Of a stretch of 10,636 nt of DNA, positions 1 to 8,154 are shown piece by piece. The notes under the pieces are model-generated. The model was given only the letters and a program-made list of their open reading frames with translations, had not been told where the DNA came from and ran no database searches. The translations under genes were made by a program, and so were the position numbers. Origin of the DNA: Antrodiella citrinella. Lineage: Eukaryota > Basidiomycota > Agaricomycetes > Polyporales > Steccherinaceae. Numbering within the stretch: the stretch's first letter is position 1; each line of letters starts with the position of its first letter. The stretch covers positions 1 through 10,636 of the forward strand of contig SGPM01000599.1 in the NCBI GenBank assembly GCA_004802725.1, read 5' to 3'.

Positions 1-906
1 CGAGTTGAGCGTGGGTGAGGTAGGGGTAGGATTGTTTGTATTGGAGGGAAAGGCTTGTTTTGGGTTATACATAGAGGATACATTCGCATTGTACATAGCT
101 CTCGTCGCCGTTTCTACATTCGCATGCGCACATACAGTCTTCGACACCGCCGCCATGCGTGCGCGCGCTCTCGATCACGCGACGACGAACTCGAGCTCGC
201 GCAAGCATATACGGGGGGAAACCATCGTGCACATATGTCATCTATGGTCTACATTGGTTACTGTAACTAACGGTATGGCGTAAGACGCGTCGTTGCGATG
301 AGGAGGGGAAGAGAGACAAAGATACAAGTCCAGCAGTCGGGATTCGGGAGTCGGGATACAGAGACCGGGGTGCGGTGGAGAGACATAAAGAGAGAAGAGA
401 GGTACTACAAGGCGATGCGAGGGGGGATCTGGGATACGTGGAGTCATAAAAACCGAATACCCATCACGTGTGACATCGGGTTTCGGAGAACAGGAGGAGA
501 CAGAAGACATAAAATGGAGAATAGGAGACACAGGAGAATGGAGCGAAGAGACAGAGACGAGAGACAAGCGGAAAAGGGAAGAAACAAGAACTGACAGGGA
601 TGTGATACAGTAGGCAAGGGGGGTCGTGGGTGATGGGCGATGAAGACGCGTTACGGTACGTGATTACAGTAACATGTGAATAAGGAAGAGGAGTCCAGTC
701 CGATGGGATATGTATGCGGTGGTGTTTCGTGTTCGTGGGTATGATAATGAGGTATATGCAGGGTATGAGGGGTCGTGCGCAGAGGCGGCGGCAAGCGGGG
801 TATATGATGCTGATGAGGATCGGAAAAGGGGAAAGGGAGGTCGGCGTTNCGATTAAGTTTGGACTGGGAGATGCGAGAGGGGGAACGGGGAGAGGGNGGG
901 AGCAGC
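1..906. other. Gene-free flank downstream of the first DUF6699 gene
   Basis: I see no supportable gene here. Open frames of about 90-165 codons exist on both strands, but they are rich in low-complexity Arg/Glu/Lys on the top strand or Pro/Ser/Leu on the bottom strand. That is what a purine-rich strand produces by chance. The part nearest 906 should contain the 3' UTR of the DUF6699 gene that ends at 907. An 11-bp direct repeat (TACATTCGCAT) occurs at 79-89 and 115-125. Bases 849 and 897 are unresolved (N), so reading frames across them are unreliable. Confidence 0.6.
483..600 (+). repeat. Polypurine-biased low-complexity tract
   Basis: Roughly four fifths of the bases on the top strand are A or G, with loosely repeated GGAGACA / GAGACAG / GAGAATGG units. 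The bias begins less strongly near 295. It is not a clean tandem repeat and no unit length is conserved. The matching C/T-rich transcript would lie on the strand of the neighbouring DUF6699 gene, about 300 nt past its stop. Function is unknown; it may simply be a low-complexity flank. Confidence 0.5.
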
Positions 907-1653
907 TCAGTGCCTGGCAGTCTGCAGCTCGACCCGCCCGTTCCGGAGTAAGAGCCCTTTCCACACCAGCTTTCCCCGCAAAAAGTCCACCCTGAGCACA
1001 CCGTTCTTCTGCACCTCGCGACTTGTGCAGCGCGCTGCGAACGCGGCGTCGACCTGCTGCTGCATACCGGCTCGCCTGGGATCGGTTCTCATTGCATTGT
1101 ACTCATTGTGCGTGACCCGCGTCTTGATGTCTGCTGCGATCGCGGTCAGAACGTCACCGACCGTGACGTAGCCGTAGCCATGTTCTCCCTTGGACACCCT
1201 GATGGTCCACATGTAGTCGGGATGGATGATGGGCAAGACGGCGCTGCTGGGTGGGTTGGTGGCTGGCTGCAGGAGCCGGCTCGCAATGACGGAGACGTCT
1301 TGGGTCAGGATCCACGGGATGGAGGGGAGGTCGGCAGCGACGAGATTGGGGTGGAGGTAGACGTTCGGCTGGAGCGGGGACGGTGTGCGCGCCGAGCCCT
1401 GCGACGAGAGCGGGGATGGTGTACGCTCCGATGCGCGGGCAGAGAGCGGGGGTGCGACGGTGGGAGGGGGCTTGGGGGTGTACTGGTGCGGGTGGAGGTA
1501 CTTGTCGGCGTAGGAGGGAGGGCTGGGGGTCATTGGGCCCGGAGAGGACGTGCCGGAGGAGTGGGAGTGGGTGGGGGACGGGGTGCGGGGGGCATCGTAG
1601 GACTGGTTCTCGTCGGACCAGCGGACGTGCTTGGAGGACGCGGTGCTGGACAT
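907..1653 (-). CDS. DUF6699 domain-containing protein with Ser/Pro-rich N-terminal tail
   Basis: Single-exon gene, 248 residues. The C-terminal half (about residues 108-245) matches what I recall of DUF6699, a basidiomycete domain of unknown function. It shows a YVTVGDVLTAI-like block (162-172), an 'HNEY' segment near 182-185 and the late block GVLRVDFLRGKLVWKGLLL (218-236). Residues 1-105 are low-complexity Pro/Ser/Thr/His and look disordered. They carry three RTPSP motifs, potential proline-directed kinase or cyclin-box-type sites (inference). An opening KHVRW stretch is often seen near the start of such proteins. I chose ATG 1653 rather than the in-frame ATG at 1698 because a TATA box at 1704-1711 should place transcription start near 1675-1680, past the upper ATG. 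No signal peptide or membrane segment is visible. Function unknown. A related gene lies upstream on the same strand at 3124-3864. Confidence 0.85.
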   Translation of the reverse strand: MSSTASSKHVRWSDENQSYDAPRTPSPTHSHSSGTSSPGPMTPSPPSYADKYLHPHQYTPKPPPTVAPPLSARASERTPSPLSSQGSARTPSPLQPNVYLHPNLVAADLPSIPWILTQDVSVIASRLLQPATNPPSSAVLPIIHPDYMWTIRVSKGEHGYGYVTVGDVLTAIAADIKTRVTHNEYNAMRTDPRRAGMQQQVDAAFAARCTSREVQKNGVLRVDFLRGKLVWKGLLLRNGRVELQTARH

Positions 1654-1703
1654 GGCTGGGCTGTGGTGGTGAAGAAAGAGCTTGAGGAGGGAACACATGT
1701 CTC

Positions 1704-1711
1704 TATTTTAT
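1704..1711 (-). promoter_or_regulatory. TATA box of the first DUF6699 gene
   Basis: The bottom strand reads TATAAAAT about 50 nt upstream of the chosen ATG at 1653, a normal spacing for a TATA box followed by a short leader. It lies only a few bases upstream of the alternative ATG at 1698, which argues that the latter is not in the transcript. Confidence 0.55.
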
Positions 1712-3123
1712 ACATGGCAGGAGAGACTCCTCACTGCTTTCGGTTGAGGCACAACTGGGCGCCAACACGTAGTTGGCTTTTCGGGCTGCCAACAGCAACA
1801 GCAAATCTGACCAATTCACTCCAGCAACGGTGGGGATGTAACGCGGGGTTTCGCAGATCCTGGCTGCGGGGAGGGTGTGTGCTCTGTATGCCATCCGTGT
1901 CCTTGGGCTGACCCCAGCACCGGAGTCAGAGTAACAAGGTATGACTCGCGTACAACATATGCCCGTCTCCCGATATTCTCGTCACGGGCACATCAAGTCG
2001 CGTCTTGTTTCCCACTCGTATCGTGGCCAAAGGCGATCGTCAGGTCCATCCTGAGGCGGTGTGGCATAACCAAGTGTGGGAGCTGAGAGCGTCGTCGTCG
2101 TCGGTGGCGAACAAGCTGAACTTACGACATCGGTCTGTTCATAGCTTCGTCTCAAAGTGGCAACATTGACCTGAATGATAAGATCACAGCTTGACACTGC
2201 TGTGCCGGGACCACCACAGGCGCCACAACAGACGCTCCCTCTGACCGCCCGAGTCACGTCGTCTGCGACCTCTGAGCGTAAGGATCCGAGTTGTGGGGCT
2301 CTGTAAGGTTTACAGAACTTCGACCTCGAATGCCTCTCGTGAACAGCTGCTCAGAGGTCCGTGCACGACGCGTTCACGCAGTACAGCCGCAGCACATGTT
2401 GTAGGTCCAAACCGCAATTCCCCGGGGGCTTTGCGTTCGATCCTCGAACCAACAAGTTTTCTAGATGATCTAGCAGCCATCAAACCAACGCTAGGATCCA
2501 CAACAATGCGATCAATGTGCCCAGGACGCAGTCCACAATAGGAAACGGGACCGACCCCGACGGCAAGTCCGTTCGCAGGTGTGCAGGATCCTGTTAGATA
2601 GCGGATGAATGTTGTAATGCCATGTGCATGTCCCGGGACACCCTCTGCCCTCTCGTACATCTGCCTCCTTCCTGGTCACTTCAAGGGAAGCCGAGATGTA
2701 CAACACTGTGTTCCCCTTGATGCTGGCATACTAGGATCCCCCGAAGGTAGATGAAAGTTAGATTATCAGCAACTGACCAAGCAGGATGATAGAGGGCGTA
2801 GGGCTGGATTCTGATTGGGGGTAAATAGGATACAGTATAGATGGTACACGTCGGATTGGATTGATTATGCGTCTACATTCGTCTGAGGTGTCGTAAGGTA
2901 TGATCGTGATGGTCGTAAGAAAAAAGGTTCTGAAAGCTGCATACGCATAGCATCATGTGCTAAGGAAGCATCCCGACGGTATTTGGCCCGAGACGAAGAG
3001 GGTTTCGGTGCGACCGAGGCAGGATGGTGGTCTGTTAGAGGACGAGCGGCGGCCGCCCCGGCTGTTCAACAGCCAGAGCCCCCTCCACCCCCAAGGCCTC
3101 CCTCTCCGGAGGTCCTCTCCCAC
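1712..3123. other. Intergenic region between the two DUF6699 genes, no gene assigned
   Basis: About 1.4 kb without a supportable gene. The right end should hold the 3' UTR of the second DUF6699 gene, the left end the promoter of the first. Small details: a (CGT)n microsatellite of about five units at 2090-2104; GTTCGA-TCC-TCGAAC inverted repeat at 2435-2449; GGCTGTT-C-AACAGCC palindrome near 3059-3073, just past the stop of the second DUF6699 gene. Bottom-strand frames at 1982-2257 and 2310-2660 (91 and 116 codons) look partly protein-like, but I recognise neither. One candidate intron inside the first (GTAAGT at 2125 to CAG at 2083) would be only 43 nt. These may be remnants of a decayed gene or chance. 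Confidence 0.45.
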
Positions 3124-3864
3124 TCAGTAGACAGGCATCGGTCGTCCCGGTCGAACATGCAGCCGCAGCTCTCTCGAGCTCGACCCACACGTCAGCCCGA
3201 CCCACGTCAACGACCCCATAAACAGATCCACGACCCTAATCCCCTTATTCACCTCCTCCCTCGCCCCCTCCTCGCTCCTCCCCAGCGCACACCGGTCCCA
3301 ATACGCATGCAACACCCCGTCCTTCAGATGCTTGAACTTCGTGCACACGCGCTCGTACTCGTCCGCATGCACGGGGCGGCGGAAGCGGTCGTACAGCGTG
3401 TACAGGACGTCCCCGACCGTGACGTGCGCGCCCGGCCGCGAGAAATGCGGCGGCGCGTACCCCGCGCGCGCGTGGAACGCCGCCTGCCACATCCCGTCCT
3501 TGTGCACGACCTCCAACGTCGTATGCGGCGTCGACGTCGCGGGCTCGCTCATCGCGCGGTACCAGTCCCCCGCGAACGGGTGCGCGGGCGCGATGTGTGA
3601 CGGGTGCGAGGAGATGTCCCAGATCAGCGCGGGGCGGTCGGTGGACGCGAGGAATGGGTGGACGGACGCGTGGCTCTGCGGGACGCCGTGGAGGGGGGAT
3701 TCGTTGAAGTGGGGAGAGATGTGGAAGCGCGCGGGTTGCTTCAAGGCGGGTTTCCGGGGTTGGGAGTGCGGGTTGTAGTGGTGGAGGATGGTCGGTTCGT
3801 ACGAGACGGAGGTGTCCCATCGAGGACGCATAGGAGCCCAGGGATCAGCGTGGTAGACAGACAT
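3124..3864 (-). CDS. DUF6699 domain-containing protein, second copy
   Basis: Single-exon gene, 246 residues, starting at the first in-frame ATG. The domain covers about residues 78-237: it opens with ALIWDISSHPS (79-89), then a 'SEPATSTP' block (106-113), HVTVGDVLYTLYDRF (147-161), a DEYERV segment (168-173) and the closing GIRVVDLFMGSLTWVGL (208-224) ending in ELRLHV. The order of blocks matches the DUF6699 gene at 907-1653, and the VTVGDVL core is identical. The two proteins otherwise differ widely, and this one has the more complete N-terminal half of the domain. Its N-terminal 75 residues are His/Pro/Ser-rich and different from those of the other copy. The codons are GC-rich, especially in the middle of the gene. 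No known function, signal peptide or membrane span. Confidence 0.87.
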   Translation of the reverse strand: MSVYHADPWAPMRPRWDTSVSYEPTILHHYNPHSQPRKPALKQPARFHISPHFNESPLHGVPQSHASVHPFLASTDRPALIWDISSHPSHIAPAHPFAGDWYRAMSEPATSTPHTTLEVVHKDGMWQAAFHARAGYAPPHFSRPGAHVTVGDVLYTLYDRFRRPVHADEYERVCTKFKHLKDGVLHAYWDRCALGRSEEGAREEVNKGIRVVDLFMGSLTWVGLTCGSSSRELRLHVRPGRPMPVY

Positions 3865-4773
3865 GGCGTGTGGATCGTTAAAGCACAGACCTGCTGTGGG
3901 ACAGTGAAATAAAAGTCGTGTGAGGGGGGGCCCTAGGTTCCTTACGACATTCGAGCCACTCCTCTTTATGACCCAAGCACCAACGGGTGAATTAGCTTTA
4001 ACGCTGACGTAGATCAGAGCAACACAGATTATGTCTTATCCTTACATCAGGACTGCTGAAAGGTCGTGATCATCATCTTGTAGTCGTTTGATAGTCTCCA
4101 CGACGTAGTCGCTCGAAGACGTATAATGTACCGACGCCCGCCACACTTGCGAGCGCCGAGGGCGGCGTATGCAAGCGGTGAACAACGTATGCCGACAGAC
4201 GGCCCTCTAAGAGAAGAACGAGGTCAGTATATATCCCGCCTCCGTCGAGTTCAACAAGAGACAGAAGGGTTGTCATGGTGCGCTTGGTGACATACTCTGC
4301 CAGGAGCTGAGAATATTTGAGCTCTATAGAAGTAACAACGTCAACCTGATGCAGGCCCAAGGGGTATGAAACACGCGCACGTACAGCACATGAGTGTACT
4401 TGGCTTCTCGGCGGTCTGTACACCGCAGGGCGGATTAGAGTGGAATGAGTTCGGTATCAACGTGTTGCCATTCACAGCCCTTCACTTGATCATACCAACG
4501 GGATCAGTTACTGACTTGGAGCGGTACCTGATAGTGTCTCGGGTTCATAATAGTAGAAAGCAGAACTATTAGACAATGATAGGATGGCATAATTATCCCG
4601 CGAACGAGGTCGAAGGAACAGAGGAGGATGTGAAGGCAATCGCCACAGTCGAACCATGACGAGTCTGAAAGCGCTCGTGTGCCAGCAAAATCAATAGACG
4701 CCAATAATTGCATGTAAGCGCTCTTTTACTCTCGACTTTCGCGACGCGCTCGCTGTTCTGCACATCCACGACG
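3865..4773. other. Divergent intergenic region between DUF6699 copy 2 and MRPL6
   Basis: This region separates a leftward gene starting at 3864 from a rightward gene starting at 4774. Close to 3864 the bottom strand offers a possible leader intron: GTAAGG at 3945 to CCCACAG ending at 3894, followed directly by a second CAG (tandem acceptor). No convincing TATA box was found for the DUF6699 gene. Bottom-strand frames at 4504-4713 and 4073-4345 can be joined in frame by a GT-AG intron, but I do not recognise the product and do not call it a gene. A top-strand ATG frame at 4366-4572 (68 residues) is equally unsupported. Confidence 0.45.
4701..4705 (+). promoter_or_regulatory. CCAAT box upstream of MRPL6
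   Basis: CCAAT lies 69 nt upstream of the ATG at 4774, in front of a pyrimidine-rich stretch (about 4721-4770) that looks like a short fungal leader. CCAAT elements bound by the HAP/NF-Y complex are common in fungal genes for mitochondrial proteins. That role here is inference from motif and position only. Confidence 0.3.
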
Positions 4774-5489
4774 ATGCTGCGGGGCGCGACTCCCCAAGTG
4801 CGGAGAGCACTGCGCTCGTTCTCCTCCAGCGCGACCAATTATGCAAATGTCTCCAACATCGGGAAACAGCCCATCCAAATCCCGCCGACGGTGACACTCA
4901 CACCCATATCCTCGCCCTCTCACGTCCTCGCCGTCCAAGGCCCTCTGGGCACGACGAACATCCCTCTCCACCCCTACACCCAACTCGAGTTCCCCGAACC
5001 ACAGGTCCTCGCCGTGTCGGTCGAGAACCCCAAAGAGAAGAAACAGCGCTCAATGTGGGGGCTCACGCGCACGCTCATCCAAAACGCCATCATCGGCATG
5101 ACCGAGGGCTTCAGCACGACGCTGTACCTCGTCGGCGTCGGGTACCGCGCCGCCATCGAGGATGACCCACTAGGTGTCCGGGTGGGCTGGAGCGGGAAGA
5201 GGATAAACATGCGTGTCGGGTTCTCGCATATGGTGTTCGTGCCTATACCGGATCACATTACGGCGTCGATTATCAACCCGACGAGGATTGCGGTGTCGTG
5301 TACGGACAAACATCTGTTGGGCTTGTTCACAGCGAAGGTTAGGAGCTGGAGACCGCCAGAGCCGTATAAGGGCAAGGTACGTTTTTTTGCCTTATTTTGT
5401 GGCCGAACCAGGTTAGCTGATGCGTATATGTGCAGGGTATATTCGTCGGGAACGAGCAGATCCGTATCAAGGCTGTCAAGAAGAAGTAG
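4774..5489 (+). CDS. MRPL6: Mitochondrial large-subunit ribosomal protein uL6m
   Basis: Two exons, 4774-5376 and 5436-5489, giving 218 residues, close to yeast Mrpl6. The intron (5377-5435, 59 nt, GTACGT...TGCAG with a CTGAT-type branch site) is in phase 0. It falls inside the family signature, so splicing restores EPYKGKGIFVGN (196-207). Reading through the intron destroys this. Residues 1-20 are Arg/Ser/Ala-rich without acidic residues, as in a mitochondrial presequence. Then follow the opening ISNIGKQPI-like block (26-34), the first uL6 domain, the MTEGFSTTLYLVGVGYRA segment (109-126) and the second domain with SCTDKHLLGLFTAKVRSWRPPEP (175-197). ATG 4774 is the first ATG in the frame; upstream codons are leader. 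The protein sits near the sarcin-ricin loop in the mitoribosomal large subunit (known for the family). Confidence 0.95.
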
Positions 5490-6833
5490 AGGATATCTTA
5501 CGCTTACAGATTCACCTAATGCTATTATTTCTCTCGCCGTGCTGCATGCTGGGCTGCACCGCAGAATGATATCCCGATGAACATTCTTGCTATTCGGAAC
5601 CTTGCAATTGCAGGGACGAGTTCAATCATATCTCAAGCAGATGCGCAGCTCTTGATGCAAATGCCAAGGCGGGACCTTCTATCAGCTCGCCATATTGCCC
5701 TTGGAACGAGCCCTCTCTGGGCTCTACAGCGCATCCGGGACCGAAAGTTCCTCCCACACATCTTCCGAAAGACTTGCCGCACTGGTACACGTCTCCAGGC
5801 CTCGGGCGGGACTTGATTTTCGCCTCCGATTTCCTTCCCGCCCTGTGTACTAGACGGGTTACATTGAAACACCAGGACCACAGCCCACCGACTCTTCTCG
5901 TTGATGACGTTGGCTGTGAAATGAATGCTTCGCCTTGTCGCACCGTCGTTGAACCTTCAACCGAAGCTATTCAATGGGTGAGGACGTGGGCAAGGCATGG
6001 TGTTCCTCCAGTGTTTCTCAGCGCTACCGGATGGCAATAGCGCTGAGGCGCGGTCCTAGGAAACCAAAGCGCGCGCTTTTGGGATTTCCACGATAAACTT
6101 TTGTTCTTGACAGTCTTGACTGCCCTTGGAGATTGAGTTCGCTGGTGGAGCGACTGTGCTGTGCCATGACGGTTTTCGTGAGGCAAATTTTGACTGTGCT
6201 TCCGCATGTCGACGTCATGGAAGGCAAGCTCGACGTGGCAAGTGCGCCTAGCTATGTGTCGAAGGACCGTACTTCGCGGAGACACGTTGCTTTGAGCATG
6301 ACGAAGACTGCGGACGGAGTTTTGCCATGATGTTTAACGAGGCGTGGTGATGAGGACACGCAAGTCGTCCCAAGCTTTGTTGTGGGATGCCTACGATCAT
6401 GGGTTCCACCACTGCCATCTGAGTCTGACTCAGGATACAACTTGTATCGAGGGTTCTCTATTTTGTTCGCCGTGATTGCGAACTTATGGTTATGGGGGAC
6501 GTTGTATAACGACGCCCAAATCAACGACAGATCGTAGTAACACCTATAGCTAATCGTGTTGCTAACAGGTCAATGTTTGGTGTCAAATTGTTCAGCACTG
6601 TTCACTAGATGTCGCTGTCGAAATCATAAATGCACAGTGCGTCAGGGAATAATATAATACAACGCAAACTGCGTACGCAGAAGATGATACCAGTCTCGAG
6701 AACTGCGGATCGTTAAGTACACATAGCTCTGGTACGTGCGTAAGCCTAACATTCAAAGCAACGGAGATTTCGAGGAAGCAAGCATCCGCAGGCGGAACGA
6801 GATACTGAAACTAGTATCCTCTCGACAAAAAAA
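5490..6833. other. Long intergenic region with palindromes, no gene assigned
   Basis: This 1.3-kb stretch lies between the convergent 3' ends of MRPL6 and the nucleotidyltransferase-like gene. Frames of 80-105 codons occur on both strands (for example 5577-5816 and 5774-6040 on top, 5626-5943 and 5971-6285 on the bottom), but none has a recognisable domain. One top-strand frame (6097-6537) is open for 145 codons apart from a single TGA at 6328. Its second half encodes a hydrophobic, membrane-like stretch near the end. The most definite structure is a run of palindromes at 6017-6122. A 12-bp perfect palindrome is at 6669-6680. About 6640-6660 is AT-rich and may hold 3' processing signals for the leftward gene. 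Confidence 0.5.
6017..6089. repeat. Two adjacent strong palindromes (hairpin-forming)
   Basis: First, CTCAGCGCTA at 6017-6026 and its exact complement TAGCGCTGAG at 6038-6047 form a 10-bp stem with an 11-nt loop. Second, AAAGCGCGCGCTTT at 6066-6079 is a perfect 14-bp palindrome. Its flanks GGAAACC (6059-6065) and GGGATTTCC (6081-6089) extend the symmetry with small bulges to about 31 bp. A third, short inverted repeat (CAGTC-TT-GACTG) follows at 6111-6122. The symmetry is read directly from the sequence; whether it acts in DNA, in RNA or not at all is unknown. Confidence 0.7.
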
Positions 6834-8154
6834 TCAGTTGAGTGCTTGTCCCGAAGACGCGTCGTCGAGAGAAATCGGCGAAGAGGTGGTACCCGCAGCT
6901 AAGGCAGCTTTGCGTTCTGCCTCCCGTTTCAATTTCGCCTCTTTCCAGTCAAATTCCAACCGGCCATCCTTGTCCATTTCCTCCTTCACCTGTTCCACCA
7001 AAGTGCGAATAGCAAGAATATTCATGGCCCCCATGCCTATTTGCCAAGCACAGAGTGTCCGGTGCATAGGATCTATGATGAACTCGGATTGCTCTGACTC
7101 TTGGAAATCGGCCAGCGAGTCTTGGTCCGGCTGGTCGCCACCAAGCTTCTTCTTCACCTCGTCCATGAGCCAGCGTACAGGAGGACCATGCGCATCCGTC
7201 CACTCGGTGACGAGTTTACCTGTGAAGGAGGCGCTGATATGGCTCTTGACAGCCGCAACGTGTAAAACCCGGCAGTACACGTCCCACCTGCCAAAGGTCT
7301 GCAGAGCAGTTTGCATGGCGGCCTCTCTGTCAGGCACAGATGCCTTTCCGTTCGTACGCCGCCGGGCGTAGATCAGGAAATTCTGATACATGCCTCTAGC
7401 TTCGCGGGCCTTTCGACCACCCTGGTGGTCCGACTCAGAGCGAGCCATAACACCAGGGTTGTAGTAGGGCGAGGAAGAGATCCATTCAAAGATCTCATCT
7501 TGGGTGGTGAAACCCTCCGACCACCTGGACATGGTGAGTCCGAAGAAGATTAAGATCTCTGGAAAGGAAGAGGACAGATGGAATGTGAAAGGTGGGGACG
7601 TAGGTACTGGGTTTGCTAGCTGAAACACGATGATTGAATATCTAGCGTGGACACCACTAAACTATGAAAGGATGACTCACCCTTAGGCCGTTCGAGCCTA
7701 GAGATAACCTACAGCTACGGGCCATAAGACCTAGGATCATAGTGAGATCGCCATACGAATGGCAGAACCGAACGCGCTCGAACTGTGCGAAGTCGTCCGC
7801 TATGTACACGTCCACTTGGATGTGATCCCCTGGTCTACTGAGCTCGTCGGTGTGGCGGCCAGCTATAGTATCCCAAGGAAGAGCGAAATGGCTGGTACCC
7901 TTCTTCGGGATACTCCAGACGGCTCCGAGAGCTGCGTGGATGTGTTCGGTGGTCACATCCGACTTGGGAAAACATACGAGGAAGTCGATGTCTCCGTGAT
8001 CAGCTTTCTGGGGTGCTTCGGCGGGCGTGGCGACGTGCTCGTAGAGTGGTTGGAGGGCTGCTTGTATCTGGGTTTTTGCGAGATGGTAGACCGATGGAGA
8101 CATGCGAGGGAATGTAGCCTCAGGATGGCTAGCGTTGAACGCGTTTCCGCCCAT
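6834..8154 (-). CDS. Nucleotidyltransferase-fold protein, uncharacterised fungal family
   Basis: Two exons on the bottom strand, 8154-7681 and 7619-6834, giving 419 residues. The 60-nt intron (7680-7620, GTGAGT...TTTCAG) is in phase 0, and the downstream exon has no ATG at its start, so the two frames belong together. Residues 52-60 (DHGDIDFLV) carry the Asp-x-Asp pair typical of DNA polymerase beta-like nucleotidyltransferases. Residues 111-118 (HIQVDVYI) supply a third strand-borne Asp115. Together Asp55, Asp57 and Asp115 would make the metal-binding triad (inference). The start MGGNAF is, as I recall, a recurrent opening in fungal homologues. Residues 190-300 are an all-alpha-looking region with WSEGFTTQDEIFEWI; 375-400 is a charged helix (KEAKLKREAERKAALAAG). 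I cannot name substrate or pathway. The frame stays open upstream to a stop at 8332 but without an ATG. The start has A at -3 and a pyrimidine-rich leader. It shares a promoter region with the ZCCHC10-like gene. Confidence 0.8.

Noticed and set aside
464..964. 166-codon bottom-strand frame running past the end of the first DUF6699 gene
   Set aside because: It has Pro/Leu/Ser low complexity, crosses both unresolved bases and overlaps the DUF6699 3' end in another frame.
1651..1698. Upstream ATG at 1698 as start of the first DUF6699 protein
   Set aside because: It lies within six bases of the TATA box, so it should be upstream of the transcription start. It would add an atypical Leu/His-rich stretch.
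1108..1911. 267-codon open frame on the top strand across the first DUF6699 gene
   Set aside because: It is the antisense of a GC-rich, Pro/Ser-rich coding sequence. Its product is Gly/Arg/Val-rich low complexity and it has no recognisable domain.
2435..2470. tRNA-like B-box (GGTTCGAGG on the bottom strand)
   Set aside because: The GTTCGA...TCGAAC symmetry mimics a T-arm, but the acceptor stem, anticodon stem and A-box cannot be arranged around it.
2983..3600. 205-codon top-strand frame over the 3' part of the second DUF6699 gene
   Set aside because: It is an antisense shadow. The Arg/Pro-rich composition mirrors the GC-rich codons of the real gene, and the bottom-strand frame has clear family blocks.
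6736..7371. 211-codon top-strand frame opposite the nucleotidyltransferase-like gene
   Set aside because: It is Ser/Ala-rich and antisense to exon 2, which continues in phase from exon 1 across a good intron.
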